A stretch of 36,120 nucleotides of DNA from Thermoleophilia bacterium (GTDB lineage Bacteria > Actinomycetota > Thermoleophilia > Gaiellales > Gaiellaceae). How positions within the stretch are numbered: position 1 is the stretch's first letter; every line of letters begins with the position of its first letter. The notes under the pieces were generated by a model, which was not told the origin of the DNA, ran no database searches, and saw nothing but the letters and a program-made list of their open reading frames with translations. Shown in pieces: positions 1-8,050 of this stretch. Made by a program: the position numbers and the translations under genes. The DNA lies in contig JADGPE010000016.1 in NCBI GenBank assembly GCA_017882605.1, positions 1 to 36,120 on the forward strand. The letters are read 5' to 3'.

Positions 1-765
1 CTCGCCGAGCTCCTGCTGGATCGCCTTCAACTGCTGGCGCAGGAAGTACTCGCGCTGGCCCTTCTCCATCTCCGACTGGACCTGCGACTGGATCTTCGAT
101 CCGAGCTCGAACACCTCGAGCTCACGGCTCAGGATCGCCGAGACCGTCCGTAGCCGCTGCTCCACGTTCACCTGTTCGAGGATCTCCTGTCGCTCCTCGG
201 TCCGGATCGTGCGGAGCGTGGAGGCGACGAGATGGCAGAGCGCACTCGGATCGTCGACGTTCGCGGCGGCGAGCTGCAGCTCCTCGGGGAGGTAGGGGGC
301 AAGGCCGATGATGCGCGCGAACAGCCCCTGCACGTTGCGAGTCAGGGCTTCGAGCTCCGGCGTTTCCTCGAGCACGTCGGGGAGGGCGCTGAACTCGCCG
401 AGCAGATACGGGTCGGCGTCGAGACGATGCTCGAGCTTCACGCGCTCGATGCCCTGCACGAGGATGCGCAGCGTCCCGTCGGGCACCTTGATCATCTTGT
501 GGACGAGCGCGATCGTGCCGACCTCGTAGATGTCGTCCCAGCCGGGCGACTCGACGGAGGCGTCCTTCGTGGTGATCAGCGCGAGTAGCCGGTCGCCCGC
601 GACGACGTCGTCGATCAGCTGGACGGAGCGCTGCTGCCCGATCGCAAGTGGCGACATCGACTGTGGGAACACCACGGTCTCCTTCAGCGGCAGCACCGGG
701 AGCGCCACGGGGAACGCCAGCGGCTGCTCCTGCGGCTCGGCCGGGTCGAACATCACATCCGTCAT
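1..765 (-). CDS. lon: Lon protease, N-terminal part (runs off the window)
   Basis: ATP-dependent cytosolic serine protease that degrades misfolded and regulatory proteins. Only the N-terminal substrate-recognition domain is present: the start reads MTDVMFDPAEP, then ALPVLPLKETVVFPQSMSPL (the usual Lon N-domain opening), then ILVQGIERVKLE, and the last visible residues REYFLRQQLKAIQQELGE are the helical linker that precedes the AAA+ domain. The Walker motifs and catalytic Ser-Lys dyad lie outside the window. The ATG (763-765) overlaps the TGA of hsp20 (762-764), so the two are probably translationally coupled. Family assignment is very secure; promoter control is inferred to lie upstream of hsp20. 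Confidence 0.96.
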   Translation of the reverse strand, partial: MTDVMFDPAEPQEQPLAFPVALPVLPLKETVVFPQSMSPLAIGQQRSVQLIDDVVAGDRLLALITTKDASVESPGWDDIYEVGTIALVHKMIKVPDGTLRILVQGIERVKLEHRLDADPYLLGEFSALPDVLEETPELEALTRNVQGLFARIIGLAPYLPEELQLAAANVDDPSALCHLVASTLRTIRTEERQEILEQVNVEQRLRTVSAILSRELEVFELGSKIQSQVQSEMEKGQREYFLRQQLKAIQQELGE

Positions 766-1196
766 AACCGCTCGACCGTGATCCGGTAGCGGCCCGCCGG
801 CGGTGCCTGATCGATCACCGGCAGCTCGATCGTGAGGACGCCGTGCTCGAACCGCGCGCGAGCCTGCTCGGGATCGATGTCCTCGACGAGCCGGACCCGG
901 CGCTGGAAGAAGCCGTATTCGATCTCCATCTGCTGATAGACGCGACCCGGCAACTGCGGGCGCTTCCGCTCCCCGGCGATCGCGAGGAGGCGCTCACCCG
1001 CGACGACGCGGACCGACTGCGCATCCACCCCGGGCAGCTCCACCACCACGGTCAACGCGTGGGGGTCGTCCGTGTGAAAGCAATCCACCTTGGGCCGGAA
1101 TCCGTGGCGGAGCCCGGAGAACCGCGGCACCTGCCAGAGGTCTGCAAACAGCTCCTCGATCTCTTCCTGCAGCTTGTCGACGTCCCTGGATGTCAT
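762..1196 (-). CDS. Hsp20/alpha-crystallin small heat-shock protein
   Basis: ATP-independent holdase chaperone. From the ATG at 1196 the product is 144 residues, normal for the family. A short N-terminal arm (DKLQEEIEELFADLWQVPRF) precedes an alpha-crystallin domain with VVVELPGVDAQSVRV and the closing FEHGVLTIELP containing the G-V-L signature. A longer frame exists to 1256. The ATG at 1196 is preferred because a TACCGT hexamer (1206-1211) sits 9 bases before it, the leaderless-type layout seen elsewhere here, and GGGAG abuts the start. It forms a proteostasis operon with lon through a 4-base ATGA overlap. No CIRCE or HAIR element was recognised upstream. Confidence 0.93.
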   Translation of the reverse strand: MTSRDVDKLQEEIEELFADLWQVPRFSGLRHGFRPKVDCFHTDDPHALTVVVELPGVDAQSVRVVAGERLLAIAGERKRPQLPGRVYQQMEIEYGFFQRRVRLVEDIDPEQARARFEHGVLTIELPVIDQAPPAGRYRITVERL

Positions 1197-1205
1197 CTCC
1201 CGAGA

Positions 1206-1211
1206 ACGGTA
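1206..1211 (-). promoter_or_regulatory. Putative -10 element of hsp20-lon
   Basis: Reads TACCGT on the minus strand, 9 bases before the ATG at 1196. No convincing -35 was seen. It is part of a GGTACC palindrome. Assigned by analogy with the recurrent TANNNT-start layout in this window. Confidence 0.45.
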
Positions 1212-1239
1212 CCCCGTCCGGCCTGCCTGAAGCTTCACT

Positions 1240-2175
1240 GTGTCCGTCCGATCCACCGCACACGATGCCCACGTGGCAGTCGTTCATCCGCGCTGGTCGG
1301 CCTGGAGCTTCCTCGTCTATGCGGGGGGCTTCGTCCTGCTCGCCGCCACCGGCTCCTGGCTCACGTATCTCGCGTCGAAGTCGGGCGACGCGGGCTACGT
1401 CGCGTGGACGCTCGTCGTCCTCGCAGTGTTGGCCGGGCTCGCGCTCGCTCTTCGCCGGACGGCGCACCCCGTCGCCGCGGGTGTCGCCGCCTTTGTCGCG
1501 GTGGTCGCCTACGTCGCCTTCCTCTCCGCGCTGTGGAAGTGGTTCGGGTGGCGGTCGACGGCGCCGACATCGTCCAGCTTCCATGGGTTCCACCTCGGGC
1601 AGTTGGCGCTCGAGGGCCTCTGGCTGCTCGCGGCGCTCGTCGCACTCCGCCGGTTCCGCTTCCCGTTGATCGCAGCGCAGGCGGTGCTCGCAGGCTGGAT
1701 CCTCGTGACCGATCTGGTCTCGAACGGCGGCGACTGGACGGCGGTCGTGTCGCTCTTCATCGGCCTCGTCTACCTCGCCGTCGCGTTCGCCCTCGATGCG
1801 GGCCCGAGCAGGCCCTACGGCTTCTGGGTCCACCTGGGCGCCGGGATGCTGATCGGCGGCAGCCTTCTGTGGTTCTGGCACGGCGGCGATGTCGAGTGGA
1901 CGCTGATCGTGATCGCCTCCGTGGCCTACGTGTTCTTCGCCCAGCTCGTGGGACGCTCGAGCTGGGCGGTGCTGGGCGCGGTCGGGCTGGTGCTCGCCTC
2001 GACCCACTTCACGCTCGAGTGGACACACGTGCGGTTCGTCTTCTTCAACGGGGGCAGTGGATCGGCCCGCGCCTGGGTGCCCCCGCTCGTCCTCACGTGC
2101 CTGAGCCTCGTGCTCGTCGGGCTCGGGCTCGTCCTCGCGGGGCGCGACCCTCAGGCGAGCCCGGAACTGCCGTAG
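1240..2175 (+). CDS. Multi-pass membrane protein of unknown function
   Basis: A 311-residue protein from a GTG start. It has about eight hydrophobic stretches, for example residues 22-45, 56-75, 78-98, a segment starting LALEGLWLLAALVAL, and ones near 165-185, 195-215, 220-250 and 285-305. There is a short polar N-terminus and a polar tail (AGRDPQASPELP). I do not recognise a family or catalytic motif; WF and HG pairs in loops are the only mildly notable residues. It diverges from hsp20, with the two putative promoter regions within about 45 bases. The start is uncertain, since a GTG further in (about 1273) is also possible. Its function cannot be inferred from context. Confidence 0.75.
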   Translation: MSVRSTAHDAHVAVVHPRWSAWSFLVYAGGFVLLAATGSWLTYLASKSGDAGYVAWTLVVLAVLAGLALALRRTAHPVAAGVAAFVAVVAYVAFLSALWKWFGWRSTAPTSSSFHGFHLGQLALEGLWLLAALVALRRFRFPLIAAQAVLAGWILVTDLVSNGGDWTAVVSLFIGLVYLAVAFALDAGPSRPYGFWVHLGAGMLIGGSLLWFWHGGDVEWTLIVIASVAYVFFAQLVGRSSWAVLGAVGLVLASTHFTLEWTHVRFVFFNGGSGSARAWVPPLVLTCLSLVLVGLGLVLAGRDPQASPELP

Positions 2176-2178
2176 CCG

Positions 2179-2328
2179 TCAGAGCGCGCTGCTGAAGGTG
2201 TCGCAGCCGCTCGGCTCACCACGCTGGTAGCCGCGCGTGAACCACATCGGACCGCCCCGGCCGCGGCGGTCCTGCACCTGCGAAGGGTCGAGCCTCGCTC
2301 CGGGGCGAAATCGCACGACGGCGGCAGC
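2179..2328 (-). pseudogene. Orphan 3' remnant resembling a YpfJ-type neutral zinc metallopeptidase
   Basis: Directly after the CitE stop, the same minus-strand frame stays open to a TGA at 2179-2181 and ends with MWFTRGYQRGEPSGCDTF plus SSAL. This resembles the conserved C-terminal tail of putative neutral zinc metallopeptidases of the YpfJ family, which end in an R-W-F-x-x-G-F/Y-x-x-G-x-P-x-x-C-x-T-F pattern. No HEXXH zinc site or other part of the peptidase is present, and the frame lacks a plausible start. I read it as the surviving 3' end of a deleted gene. The resemblance is from memory of the family and the match is short. Confidence 0.4.
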
Positions 2329-3129
2329 CTAAGGCTCACGCTGGGCGGGTGGGAGGCGGGCGAGGATCGCCTCGGCCATGCGCCGGTTCGCCGCGTCGAC
2401 CATCTCGCCGTCGAGCCGCGCCACGCCGTCGACGCCGAGGATTCGTCGTGCGCGCTCGAGCTCGGCTGCGGTCGGCGTGTAGAGCTCGTTGCAGATCTCG
2501 ACCTGGGCCGGGTGGATGCACCACTTGCCGTCGTAGCCGAGCGCGCGAGAGCGAAGCGCCGACGCGCGTAGGCCCGGCTCGTCGTCGAGCCCCACGTACG
2601 GCCCGTCGATCGCTGCGAGGCCGAACGCCCGCGCCGCCACGACGAGCCGGGCGAGTGCGTAGTCGACGTGCGCTCCCGCACCGATCGTCAACTCCGGCAC
2701 GCCGAGCGAGGCTGCGAGGTCACCCGGGCCGAGCACCAGTGCCTCGAGCCCGGACGCCGCCGCGATCCGCTCGCACTCGACGAGCCCGCGCGCCGTTTCG
2801 ATCTGAGCCTCCGCCGGCACGGGCAGGCCCTCGAGCTCCTCCGCCGACTCGACCTTCGGCAGCACGACGACGTCGGGGCGTGTAGCGCGCACCAGCTCCA
2901 GGTCGGCGGCCGAGCCTCGGTTCACCCGGATCGCGACCGTGGCTGCCCGCCATTCGTGGTCGCGGAGGGCGCGCGCCACGGTCTCGCGCGCGCCCTCCTT
3001 CCGCTCCGCCGCCACGGCGTCCTCGAGATCGAGGATGACCTCGTCGACGTCGAGCGCAGCGGCTTTCACCAGCTTGCGTTCGTCATCGCCCGGGACCGTG
3101 AGGCACGAGCGTCGGCGGCGCACAGTCAT
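2329..3129 (-). CDS. HpcH/HpaI aldolase-family CoA lyase (CitE-like)
   Basis: A 266-residue TIM-barrel lyase of the CitE / malyl-CoA lyase / CLYBL group, which cleaves or forms 3-hydroxy-acyl-CoA esters using Mg2+. Visible landmarks in order: RSCLTVPGDDERKLVKAA, the metal-site motif VILDLEDAVAAERKEGAR, the substrate Arg in IRVNR, LPKVESAEEL, the acidic QIETARG, LGPGDLAASLG, and the C-terminal GKWCIHPAQVEICNELYTP typical of the family. The substrate (citramalyl-, malyl- or methylmalyl-CoA) cannot be told from the sequence. It is monocistronic and diverges from the YczE-like gene. TAGCTT (3136-3141) ends 6 bases before the ATG, suggesting a leaderless transcript. Confidence 0.9.
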   Translation of the reverse strand: MTVRRRRSCLTVPGDDERKLVKAAALDVDEVILDLEDAVAAERKEGARETVARALRDHEWRAATVAIRVNRGSAADLELVRATRPDVVVLPKVESAEELEGLPVPAEAQIETARGLVECERIAAASGLEALVLGPGDLAASLGVPELTIGAGAHVDYALARLVVAARAFGLAAIDGPYVGLDDEPGLRASALRSRALGYDGKWCIHPAQVEICNELYTPTAAELERARRILGVDGVARLDGEMVDAANRRMAEAILARLPPAQREP

Positions 3130-3135
3130 GGATCG

Positions 3136-3141
3136 AAGCTA
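3136..3141 (-). promoter_or_regulatory. Putative -10 (TAGCTT) of the CitE-like gene, leaderless layout
   Basis: TAGCTT on the minus strand followed by six bases and the ATG at 3129. No clear -35. One of the recurring TANNNT elements placed 6-9 bases from a start codon. Confidence 0.5.
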
Positions 3142-3193
3142 ACGAATCCCGCACCGACGCGGCGAAGGCTGCCTCCTGATCCTGCCGTTCCAC

Positions 3194-3199
3194 TAACGT
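3194..3199 (+). promoter_or_regulatory. Putative -10 (TAACGT) of the YczE-like gene, leaderless layout
   Basis: TAACGT followed by six bases and the GTG at 3206. It faces the CitE-like gene promoter in the 76-base divergent intergenic region. Confidence 0.5.
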
Positions 3200-3205
3200 C
3201 CGACG

Positions 3206-3832
3206 GTGCACGCGGCTCCCGTCCTGCGTGGCGGGCGGGTCGCGCGGGCGGTCTGGCTCGTCGCCGGTCTCTTTCTCTGCGCCTGCGGGATCGTCGCGTT
3301 CCTCGAATCGCGCCTGGGCCTGCCGCCGTGGGACGTGCTGCACCAGGGCATCGCGAATCACACGCCGCTCTCGTTCGGGTTCGCGAACGAGCTCGTCGCC
3401 GTGGTCGTCCTCTTCCTCGCCTGGCTCCTCGGCTCCCGCCCCGGCCCTGGAACGGTCGCGAACGCCGCCTTGATCGGCGTCTTCGTCGCCCTCGTGCAAC
3501 CGCTCGGGTTCGTCCACCACCTGGCGAGCTGGCCGCTCGCTGCTCGCGCCGTGCTGCTCGCGGCCGGGCTCGCCGCCTTCGGCGTGGGCTCGGCGTTCTA
3601 CATCGGCGCGGCGTTCGGTGCCGGGCCGCGCGACTCGCTGATGCTGGTGGGCGCGTTCCGGAGCGGCGTGCGGATCGGGGTCGTCCGCGCGGTGCTCGAG
3701 GGGACGGCGCTGCTTGCGGGGTTTGCATTGGGCGGTCGTGTGGGGATCGGTACGTTGGTGTTCGCGTTGCTGATCGGCCCGGCGGTCGAGGGGTCGTTTT
3801 GGCTGATCTCGCGGACGCGCCTCGTGACATGA
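3206..3832 (+). CDS. YczE/YitT-like integral membrane protein
   Basis: A 208-residue membrane protein with about five hydrophobic spans and the two conserved signatures of the YczE family: LGLPPWDVLHQG after the first helix (residues about 33-44) and GAGPRDSLM after the fourth (about 137-145). The family is widespread in Gram-positive bacteria, where members are often called membrane proteins of unknown or transport-related function; no substrate can be assigned. The GTG start is supported by a TAACGT -10 six bases upstream. Its TGA (3830-3832) overlaps the ATG of the MFS gene, so the two membrane proteins are co-translated. Confidence 0.82.
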   Translation: MHAAPVLRGGRVARAVWLVAGLFLCACGIVAFLESRLGLPPWDVLHQGIANHTPLSFGFANELVAVVVLFLAWLLGSRPGPGTVANAALIGVFVALVQPLGFVHHLASWPLAARAVLLAAGLAAFGVGSAFYIGAAFGAGPRDSLMLVGAFRSGVRIGVVRAVLEGTALLAGFALGGRVGIGTLVFALLIGPAVEGSFWLISRTRLVT

Positions 3833-5061
3833 CGCTCTTCGGCCGTTTCTTCCGTCTCATCTGGGGCGGTGACGTGGACCGCGCCCTGCGCCCGGTGCTC
3901 GCCGTTGCCCTCGCCGGCTCGATCGCCGGTGCGACGGCCTACCCGTTCATGGGCATCTGGGCGATCAAGCACCTTTCGGCCCCGCAGTCGGCGCTCGCCC
4001 TGACGTATCTCGCCGGCGCCGTCCTCGCGGGTGGGACCGGCTACCTCGGCGGCCACGCCTCGGATCACATCGGACGGCGGCCGCTGATCCTCGCCGGCTG
4101 GGGATTCGAGGCGATCGTGCCGCTGCTCCTGCTCGCCGTCGGCCACCACGTCTACTGGGGGCTCGTGCTGCTCGCAGCGCTGCCGGTGTTCGGCTCGCTC
4201 GGCGGGGCGGCCGACCAGGCGATGGTCGCCGACCTCGTCGCGCCGGAGCGGCGCGAGGCGGCCTATGCGTCCGTTCGCATCGCGCAGAACCTCGGCGTCA
4301 CGATCGGGCCGGTGCTCGGCGGCCTGCTCCTCCTGGGCGGGCACTGGTCGCACCTCTGGCTGGGCACGCTCGTGCTCGCGAGCATCGGCTTCGGGATCGC
4401 CTGGCGCTACATCCCGAGCGGCGGCGCGTACGCCCCGGAGGGACCACCGCAGCGCGGGTCGTTCGGGGTGATCGTGCGCGACACGCCGTTCCTCTTCTTC
4501 ATGCTCGCCTCCGTCTTCGCGACGATGACCTACATCGCCACGGAAACGCTGCTCCCGATCTCCGCCACGACGACGCACCATCTCGAGCCCGCAGCGTGGG
4601 GGTTCCTGATGATCCTCAACCCGCTGCTGGTCACCACCCTGCAACTGCGCCTCACGCGCTGGACGAGGTCGGTGCCCCCGTCGATCAAGCTCGGGATCGC
4701 GATGCCGATGATGGGCGTCCCGTTTCTGCTCCTGAACGTGAACGGCTCAGCGCCGGTGATCGCCGTCGTGATCCTGATCTTCGTCTTCGGGGAGATGCTG
4801 TGGGTGCCGACGTCCCAGGCGGTCGTCGCCGCGCTTGCGCCGTCGGACATTCGCGGCGCCTACATGGGCGTGTTCGGCGGCACGTGGTCGGTCGGCTGGG
4901 CGGCGACACCGTTCCTCGGTCTGACCGTGCGGCATGCGTATGGCGACGCGGTCATGTGGATGTGCGTCGCGTCGGTCGGCGTCGTCGCCGGCGTCACGGG
5001 GCTGCTCGCAGCGCGCGGCCATGACGCCGAGGCGCTGGCCGCCGTAGGATCGCCTGCATGA
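3829..5061 (+). CDS. MFS transporter
   Basis: A 410-residue major facilitator with the expected twelve hydrophobic segments in two halves. Between helices 2 and 3 lies GGHASDHIGRRPLIL, the MFS motif A (G-x-x-x-D-x-x-G-R-R). The loop DLVAPERREAAYASVRIAQN after helix 4 and NLGVTIGPVLGG in helix 5 resemble multidrug/sugar efflux-type MFS proteins. The substrate is unknown. The start ATG overlaps the preceding stop (ATGA), and the stop overlaps the ATG of rfbA in the same way. This places the gene at the head of, or leading into, the dTDP-rhamnose operon, although rfbA also has its own promoter-like hexamer inside this gene's 3' end. Confidence 0.9.
   Translation: MTLFGRFFRLIWGGDVDRALRPVLAVALAGSIAGATAYPFMGIWAIKHLSAPQSALALTYLAGAVLAGGTGYLGGHASDHIGRRPLILAGWGFEAIVPLLLLAVGHHVYWGLVLLAALPVFGSLGGAADQAMVADLVAPERREAAYASVRIAQNLGVTIGPVLGGLLLLGGHWSHLWLGTLVLASIGFGIAWRYIPSGGAYAPEGPPQRGSFGVIVRDTPFLFFMLASVFATMTYIATETLLPISATTTHHLEPAAWGFLMILNPLLVTTLQLRLTRWTRSVPPSIKLGIAMPMMGVPFLLLNVNGSAPVIAVVILIFVFGEMLWVPTSQAVVAALAPSDIRGAYMGVFGGTWSVGWAATPFLGLTVRHAYGDAVMWMCVASVGVVAGVTGLLAARGHDAEALAAVGSPA
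5045..5050 (+). promoter_or_regulatory. Putative internal -10 (TAGGAT) for the rfb operon
   Basis: TAGGAT lies within the last codons of the MFS gene, and 7 bases separate it from the rfbA ATG at 5058. The layout matches other leaderless-type starts in the window, so rfbACD may be transcribed independently of the transporter. Confidence 0.45.
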
Positions 5062-5825
5062 AGGGGCTGATCTGCGCCGGCGGCACCGCGACCCGCCTCG
5101 AGGAGCTGACGCGGGTGACGAACAAGCACCTGCTGCCGGTCGGCCGCTGGCCGATGGTCTACTACCCGCTTCAGCTTCTGCAGCGACTGGGTGTCCGCGA
5201 GGTGCTGCTCGTCACCGGCCAGCACCACGCGGGACAGTTCATCGACCTGCTCGGCAACGGGCACGTGCGCTCGCGCTCGGGCGACGAGCCGCTCTTCGAC
5301 CTCGATCTCTCGTACAAGGTGCAGGTGGAGGCGGGAGGGATCGCGCAGGTCGTCGGCATGGCGCGCGACTTCGCGGCCGGCGAGCAGCTCGTTGTGTGTC
5401 TCGGCGACAACATCTTCGAGCATGCGCACGCCGACGCCGTCAGGTCGTGGGGGGAAGGTGCAATGGTGTTCGTCAAGGAAGTTCCCGACCCTGAGAACTT
5501 CGGCGTCGTCGTCTACGGCGAAGACGGGAACGTCACCGACATCGTCGAGAAGGCCGGGCGCGTCGACACGCGCTACGACGCGCCGCCGTCGCAGGACGCC
5601 GTCGTCGGCTTGTACTGCTATCCGCCCGACGTGTTCGAGATCATCGAGGGCCTTGCGCCGTCCAGTCGCGGCGAGCTCGAGATCACCGACGTCAATCGCG
5701 TCTACGCGCAGCGCGGGGACCTCGAGATCCGTCGGGTCGAAGGCTGGTGGCATGACGGTGGCAAGCACTGGGCAGACCTGGCCGAACTCGGACGCCTGAT
5801 CGAAGAGACCGGAGCGAACAAATAG
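5058..5825 (+). CDS. rfbA: Glucose-1-phosphate thymidylyltransferase (RmlA)
   Basis: First step of dTDP-L-rhamnose synthesis: dTTP plus glucose-1-phosphate gives dTDP-glucose. The 255-residue product opens with MKGLICAGGTATRLEELT, a variant of the nucleotide-binding GGxGTRL loop, then NKHLLPVGRWPMVYYPL holding the essential Lys. It continues with VTGQHHAGQFIDLLGNG, VVCLGDNIFE (metal-binding Asp), VVVYGEDGNVTDIVEK and SSRGELEITDVNRVY, ending with WWHDGGKHWADLAE. The length fits the short RmlA class. The Gly-Thr-Ala replacing Gly-Ser-Gly in the loop is also seen in some archaeal/actinobacterial homologues, so I expect activity. It is coupled to the MFS gene upstream (ATGA) and abuts rfbC. Confidence 0.93.
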   Translation: MKGLICAGGTATRLEELTRVTNKHLLPVGRWPMVYYPLQLLQRLGVREVLLVTGQHHAGQFIDLLGNGHVRSRSGDEPLFDLDLSYKVQVEAGGIAQVVGMARDFAAGEQLVVCLGDNIFEHAHADAVRSWGEGAMVFVKEVPDPENFGVVVYGEDGNVTDIVEKAGRVDTRYDAPPSQDAVVGLYCYPPDVFEIIEGLAPSSRGELEITDVNRVYAQRGDLEIRRVEGWWHDGGKHWADLAELGRLIEETGANK

Positions 5826-6283
5826 TGGTCAGGCGCATCCCGCTCACGCGGCACGAGGACGAGCGGGGCTGGTTTCAGGAGCTTGTCCGGGCCAGCGCGC
5901 TGCCGAAGCCGGTTCGCCAGGCCAATCTCGCGCGCTCCCGCCGGGGCGTGATCCGCGGGCTGCACTATCACGAGCGCGGGCAGGACGACCTCTTCGTGTG
6001 CCTCGAGGGGATGGTGCGCGTCGTCGTCCTCGACCGCGAGACGGGCGAGACGTTCACCGAGGACATCGGCGATGACAACCCGGTTGCGATCTACGTCGAG
6101 GGGCGAAACGCGCACGGCTACGAGGCGTTGACGGACTGCCTCTTCTGCTATTTCGTCACCGAGGAGTACGACACCGCGAGCCCTGATGAGCACGGCGTCG
6201 CGTGGAACGATTCGCGAGTTGTCCACCTGTGGAGCACCCGATCGCCGATCTTGTCGGAGCGGGACCAGCGCGTCGCGTCGTGA
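5825..6283 (+). CDS. rfbC: dTDP-4-dehydrorhamnose 3,5-epimerase (RmlC)
   Basis: Cupin-fold epimerase that converts dTDP-4-keto-6-deoxyglucose to dTDP-4-keto-rhamnose. Seen: HEDERGWFQELVR near residue 10, RSRRGVIRGLHYH (catalytic His in the GLHYH strand), LFVCLEGMVRVVVLDRE, YVEGRNAHGYEALTD and FVTEEYD, with the closing AWNDSRVVHLW. At 152 residues it is shorter than the usual 175-185, mainly in the C-terminal region, but it keeps the core. The GTG start shares its G with the rfbA TAG (TAGTG). The order rfbA-rfbC-rfbD-rfbB is a complete dTDP-L-rhamnose pathway. Confidence 0.9.
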   Translation: MVRRIPLTRHEDERGWFQELVRASALPKPVRQANLARSRRGVIRGLHYHERGQDDLFVCLEGMVRVVVLDRETGETFTEDIGDDNPVAIYVEGRNAHGYEALTDCLFCYFVTEEYDTASPDEHGVAWNDSRVVHLWSTRSPILSERDQRVAS

Positions 6284-7047
6284 TCACCGGCGCCGGCGGC
6301 CAGCTCGGCCACGCGCTCGCCGAGACGTTTCCGGACGCGCGTGCGCTGACGCGGGCCGACTGGGACATCACGTACCCGCCGCCTCCCGGGCTGGCCGCCG
6401 ACCTCGTCCTCCATGCGGCCGCGTGGACCGACGTCGATGCCGCCGAAGACGACCCGCAGGGCGCGGCCGCGGTGAACGTCGGCGGTGTGCAGCACGCGGC
6501 CGAGCTAGGAGCGCCGCTCGTCGTCTGGTCGACCGACTACGTCTTCGACGGCACCAAGCGCGAGCCCTACGTCGAATCCGACGCTCCGGCGCCGCGCGGG
6601 GTCTACGGCCGCACGAAGCTGCACGGCGAGGCCGCCGCGGGCGGCCGGGCATGGATCGTGCGCTCCTCGTGGCTCTATGGCTGGACCTCGAAGAACTTCG
6701 TGCGCACGATGCTGCGGCTCGGCGCAGAGCGCGACGAGGTCGCGGTCGTCGACGACCAGCGCGGCGCGCCCACGTACGTCGGTCACCTTGCGGAGGCGAC
6801 CGAGCACCTGCTTGGGTTGCCGTTCGGCGTCTACCACGTCGCCGGCGCGGGCGAATGCACCTGGGCCGATTTCGCCGAGGCGATCTTCGAGGAGTCCGGG
6901 CTCGGCACGCGTGTGCGTCGGATCACGACTGCCGAGTTCGGTGCGCGCGCGCCACGTCCGGCCTATTCCGTCCTGCGCAGCGAGCGGGGCGCGCCCGAGC
7001 TGCCTCACTGGCGCGAGGGCCTCCGCGAATGCCTGGCGCGGCTGTGA
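6202..7047 (+). CDS. rfbD: dTDP-4-dehydrorhamnose reductase (RmlD)
   Basis: Last step of dTDP-L-rhamnose synthesis, an NAD(P)H-dependent SDR reductase. Seen: RRVVITGAGGQLGHAL (Rossmann GxxGxxG), VLHAAAWTDVDAAE, VVWSTDYVFDG, YGRTKLHGE (YxxxK catalytic pair), WIVRSSWLYG and DDQRGAPTYVGHLAE, all standard for RmlD. The start is ambiguous. The longest frame from GTG 6202 overlaps rfbC by 82 bases. GTG 6229 is possible. GTG 6280 would make a neat 4-base GTGA overlap with the rfbC stop but leaves only MITGAGGQLG for the first strand. From 6202 the product is 281 residues, near the usual length. Confidence 0.9.
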   Translation: MERFASCPPVEHPIADLVGAGPARRVVITGAGGQLGHALAETFPDARALTRADWDITYPPPPGLAADLVLHAAAWTDVDAAEDDPQGAAAVNVGGVQHAAELGAPLVVWSTDYVFDGTKREPYVESDAPAPRGVYGRTKLHGEAAAGGRAWIVRSSWLYGWTSKNFVRTMLRLGAERDEVAVVDDQRGAPTYVGHLAEATEHLLGLPFGVYHVAGAGECTWADFAEAIFEESGLGTRVRRITTAEFGARAPRPAYSVLRSERGAPELPHWREGLRECLARL

Positions 7048-7048
7048 G

Positions 7049-7054
7049 TACCCT
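7049..7054 (+). promoter_or_regulatory. Putative -10 (TACCCT) of rfbB, leaderless layout
   Basis: TACCCT begins two bases after the rfbD stop codon and ends six bases before the rfbB ATG at 7061. The same GAGTACCCTG string precedes the sensor-kinase start near 21960. Confidence 0.5.
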
Positions 7055-7060
7055 GTAGCC

Positions 7061-8050
7061 ATGCGCCTTCTCGTCACCGGCGGCGCGGGCTTCATCGGCT
7101 CGCATTTCGCGCGGCGTCTGGCCGAGCGCGGCGAACACGTCGTCGTGCTCGACAAGCTCACGTATGCCGGAAACCGCGCGAACCTGGAGGGTGTCGAGCA
7201 CGAGTTTCACCACGGTGACATCGCCGATCCGGATGCCGTCGCCCGTGCTGCGCGGGGCTGTGATGCGATCGTCAACTTCGCGGCGGAGACGCACGTCGAC
7301 CGCTCGATCCTAGGCCCTGCGGAGTTCATCCTCACCGACGTGCTCGGAACGCAGGTGCTGCTCGACCACGCGCGTCACGCGCAGCTGCGCCTCGTGCACG
7401 TCTCGACCGACGAGGTCTACGGCGACATTCCGCTGGGCGCTCCCGCGTGTACCGAGGACGCCCCGCTTCGCACCTCGAGCCCATATTCCGCTTCGAAGGC
7501 CGGCGGGGAGCTTCAGGTGTTCGCCTACGTGCGCACTTTCGGAGTCGACGCACTCGTCACGCGCGGAGCCAACACTTATGGCCCGCGCCAGTACCCCGAG
7601 AAGTTCCTGCCGCTCTTCATCACCAACGCGTTCGACGGCCGGCACCTCCCCGTCTACGGTGACGGCAAGCAGCGCCGGGAGTGGCTCCACGTGGAGGACC
7701 ACTGCGACGCGATCGAGATCGCGTTGCGGTGCGGAGCAGCGGGCGAGGCCTACAACATCAGCGGGCAGGAGCGAGAGAACATGGACGTCGTCAAACGCAT
7801 CCTGGAGCTCACCGGCGCGAGCCCGGACCTCGTCAGGCATGTCGAGGACCGGCCCGGGCACGACCGCCGCTACGCCGTCGATTCGTCCAAGCTACGCGCG
7901 CTCGGCTGGTCGCCTGCGCATTCGTTCGACGCGGGCGGCCTGGAGGAGACGGTCGAGTGGTATCGCGCGAATCGCGAATGGTGGGAGCCGATCAAGTCCG
8001 GCGAGTACCGCCGGTACTACGACGCGCAGTACGCCGCCCGTCTCGGCTAG
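7061..8050 (+). CDS. rfbB: dTDP-glucose 4,6-dehydratase (RmlB)
   Basis: Second step of dTDP-L-rhamnose synthesis; an extended SDR that oxidises, dehydrates and reduces dTDP-glucose using tightly bound NAD+. The 329-residue protein has MRLLVTGGAGFIGSHFARRL, LDKLTYAGNRANLE, NFAAETHVDRSI, STDEVYGD (the Thr-Asp-Glu active-site signature), YSASKAGGE (YxxxK), TRGANTYGPRQYPEK, RREWLHVEDHCDAI and EDRPGHDRRYAVD, all diagnostic for RmlB. The ATG at 7061 is chosen because it gives the canonical N-terminus and has a TACCCT hexamer 6 bases upstream. It closes the rhamnose operon 13 bases after rfbD. Confidence 0.95.
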   Translation: MRLLVTGGAGFIGSHFARRLAERGEHVVVLDKLTYAGNRANLEGVEHEFHHGDIADPDAVARAARGCDAIVNFAAETHVDRSILGPAEFILTDVLGTQVLLDHARHAQLRLVHVSTDEVYGDIPLGAPACTEDAPLRTSSPYSASKAGGELQVFAYVRTFGVDALVTRGANTYGPRQYPEKFLPLFITNAFDGRHLPVYGDGKQRREWLHVEDHCDAIEIALRCGAAGEAYNISGQERENMDVVKRILELTGASPDLVRHVEDRPGHDRRYAVDSSKLRALGWSPAHSFDAGGLEETVEWYRANREWWEPIKSGEYRRYYDAQYAARLG

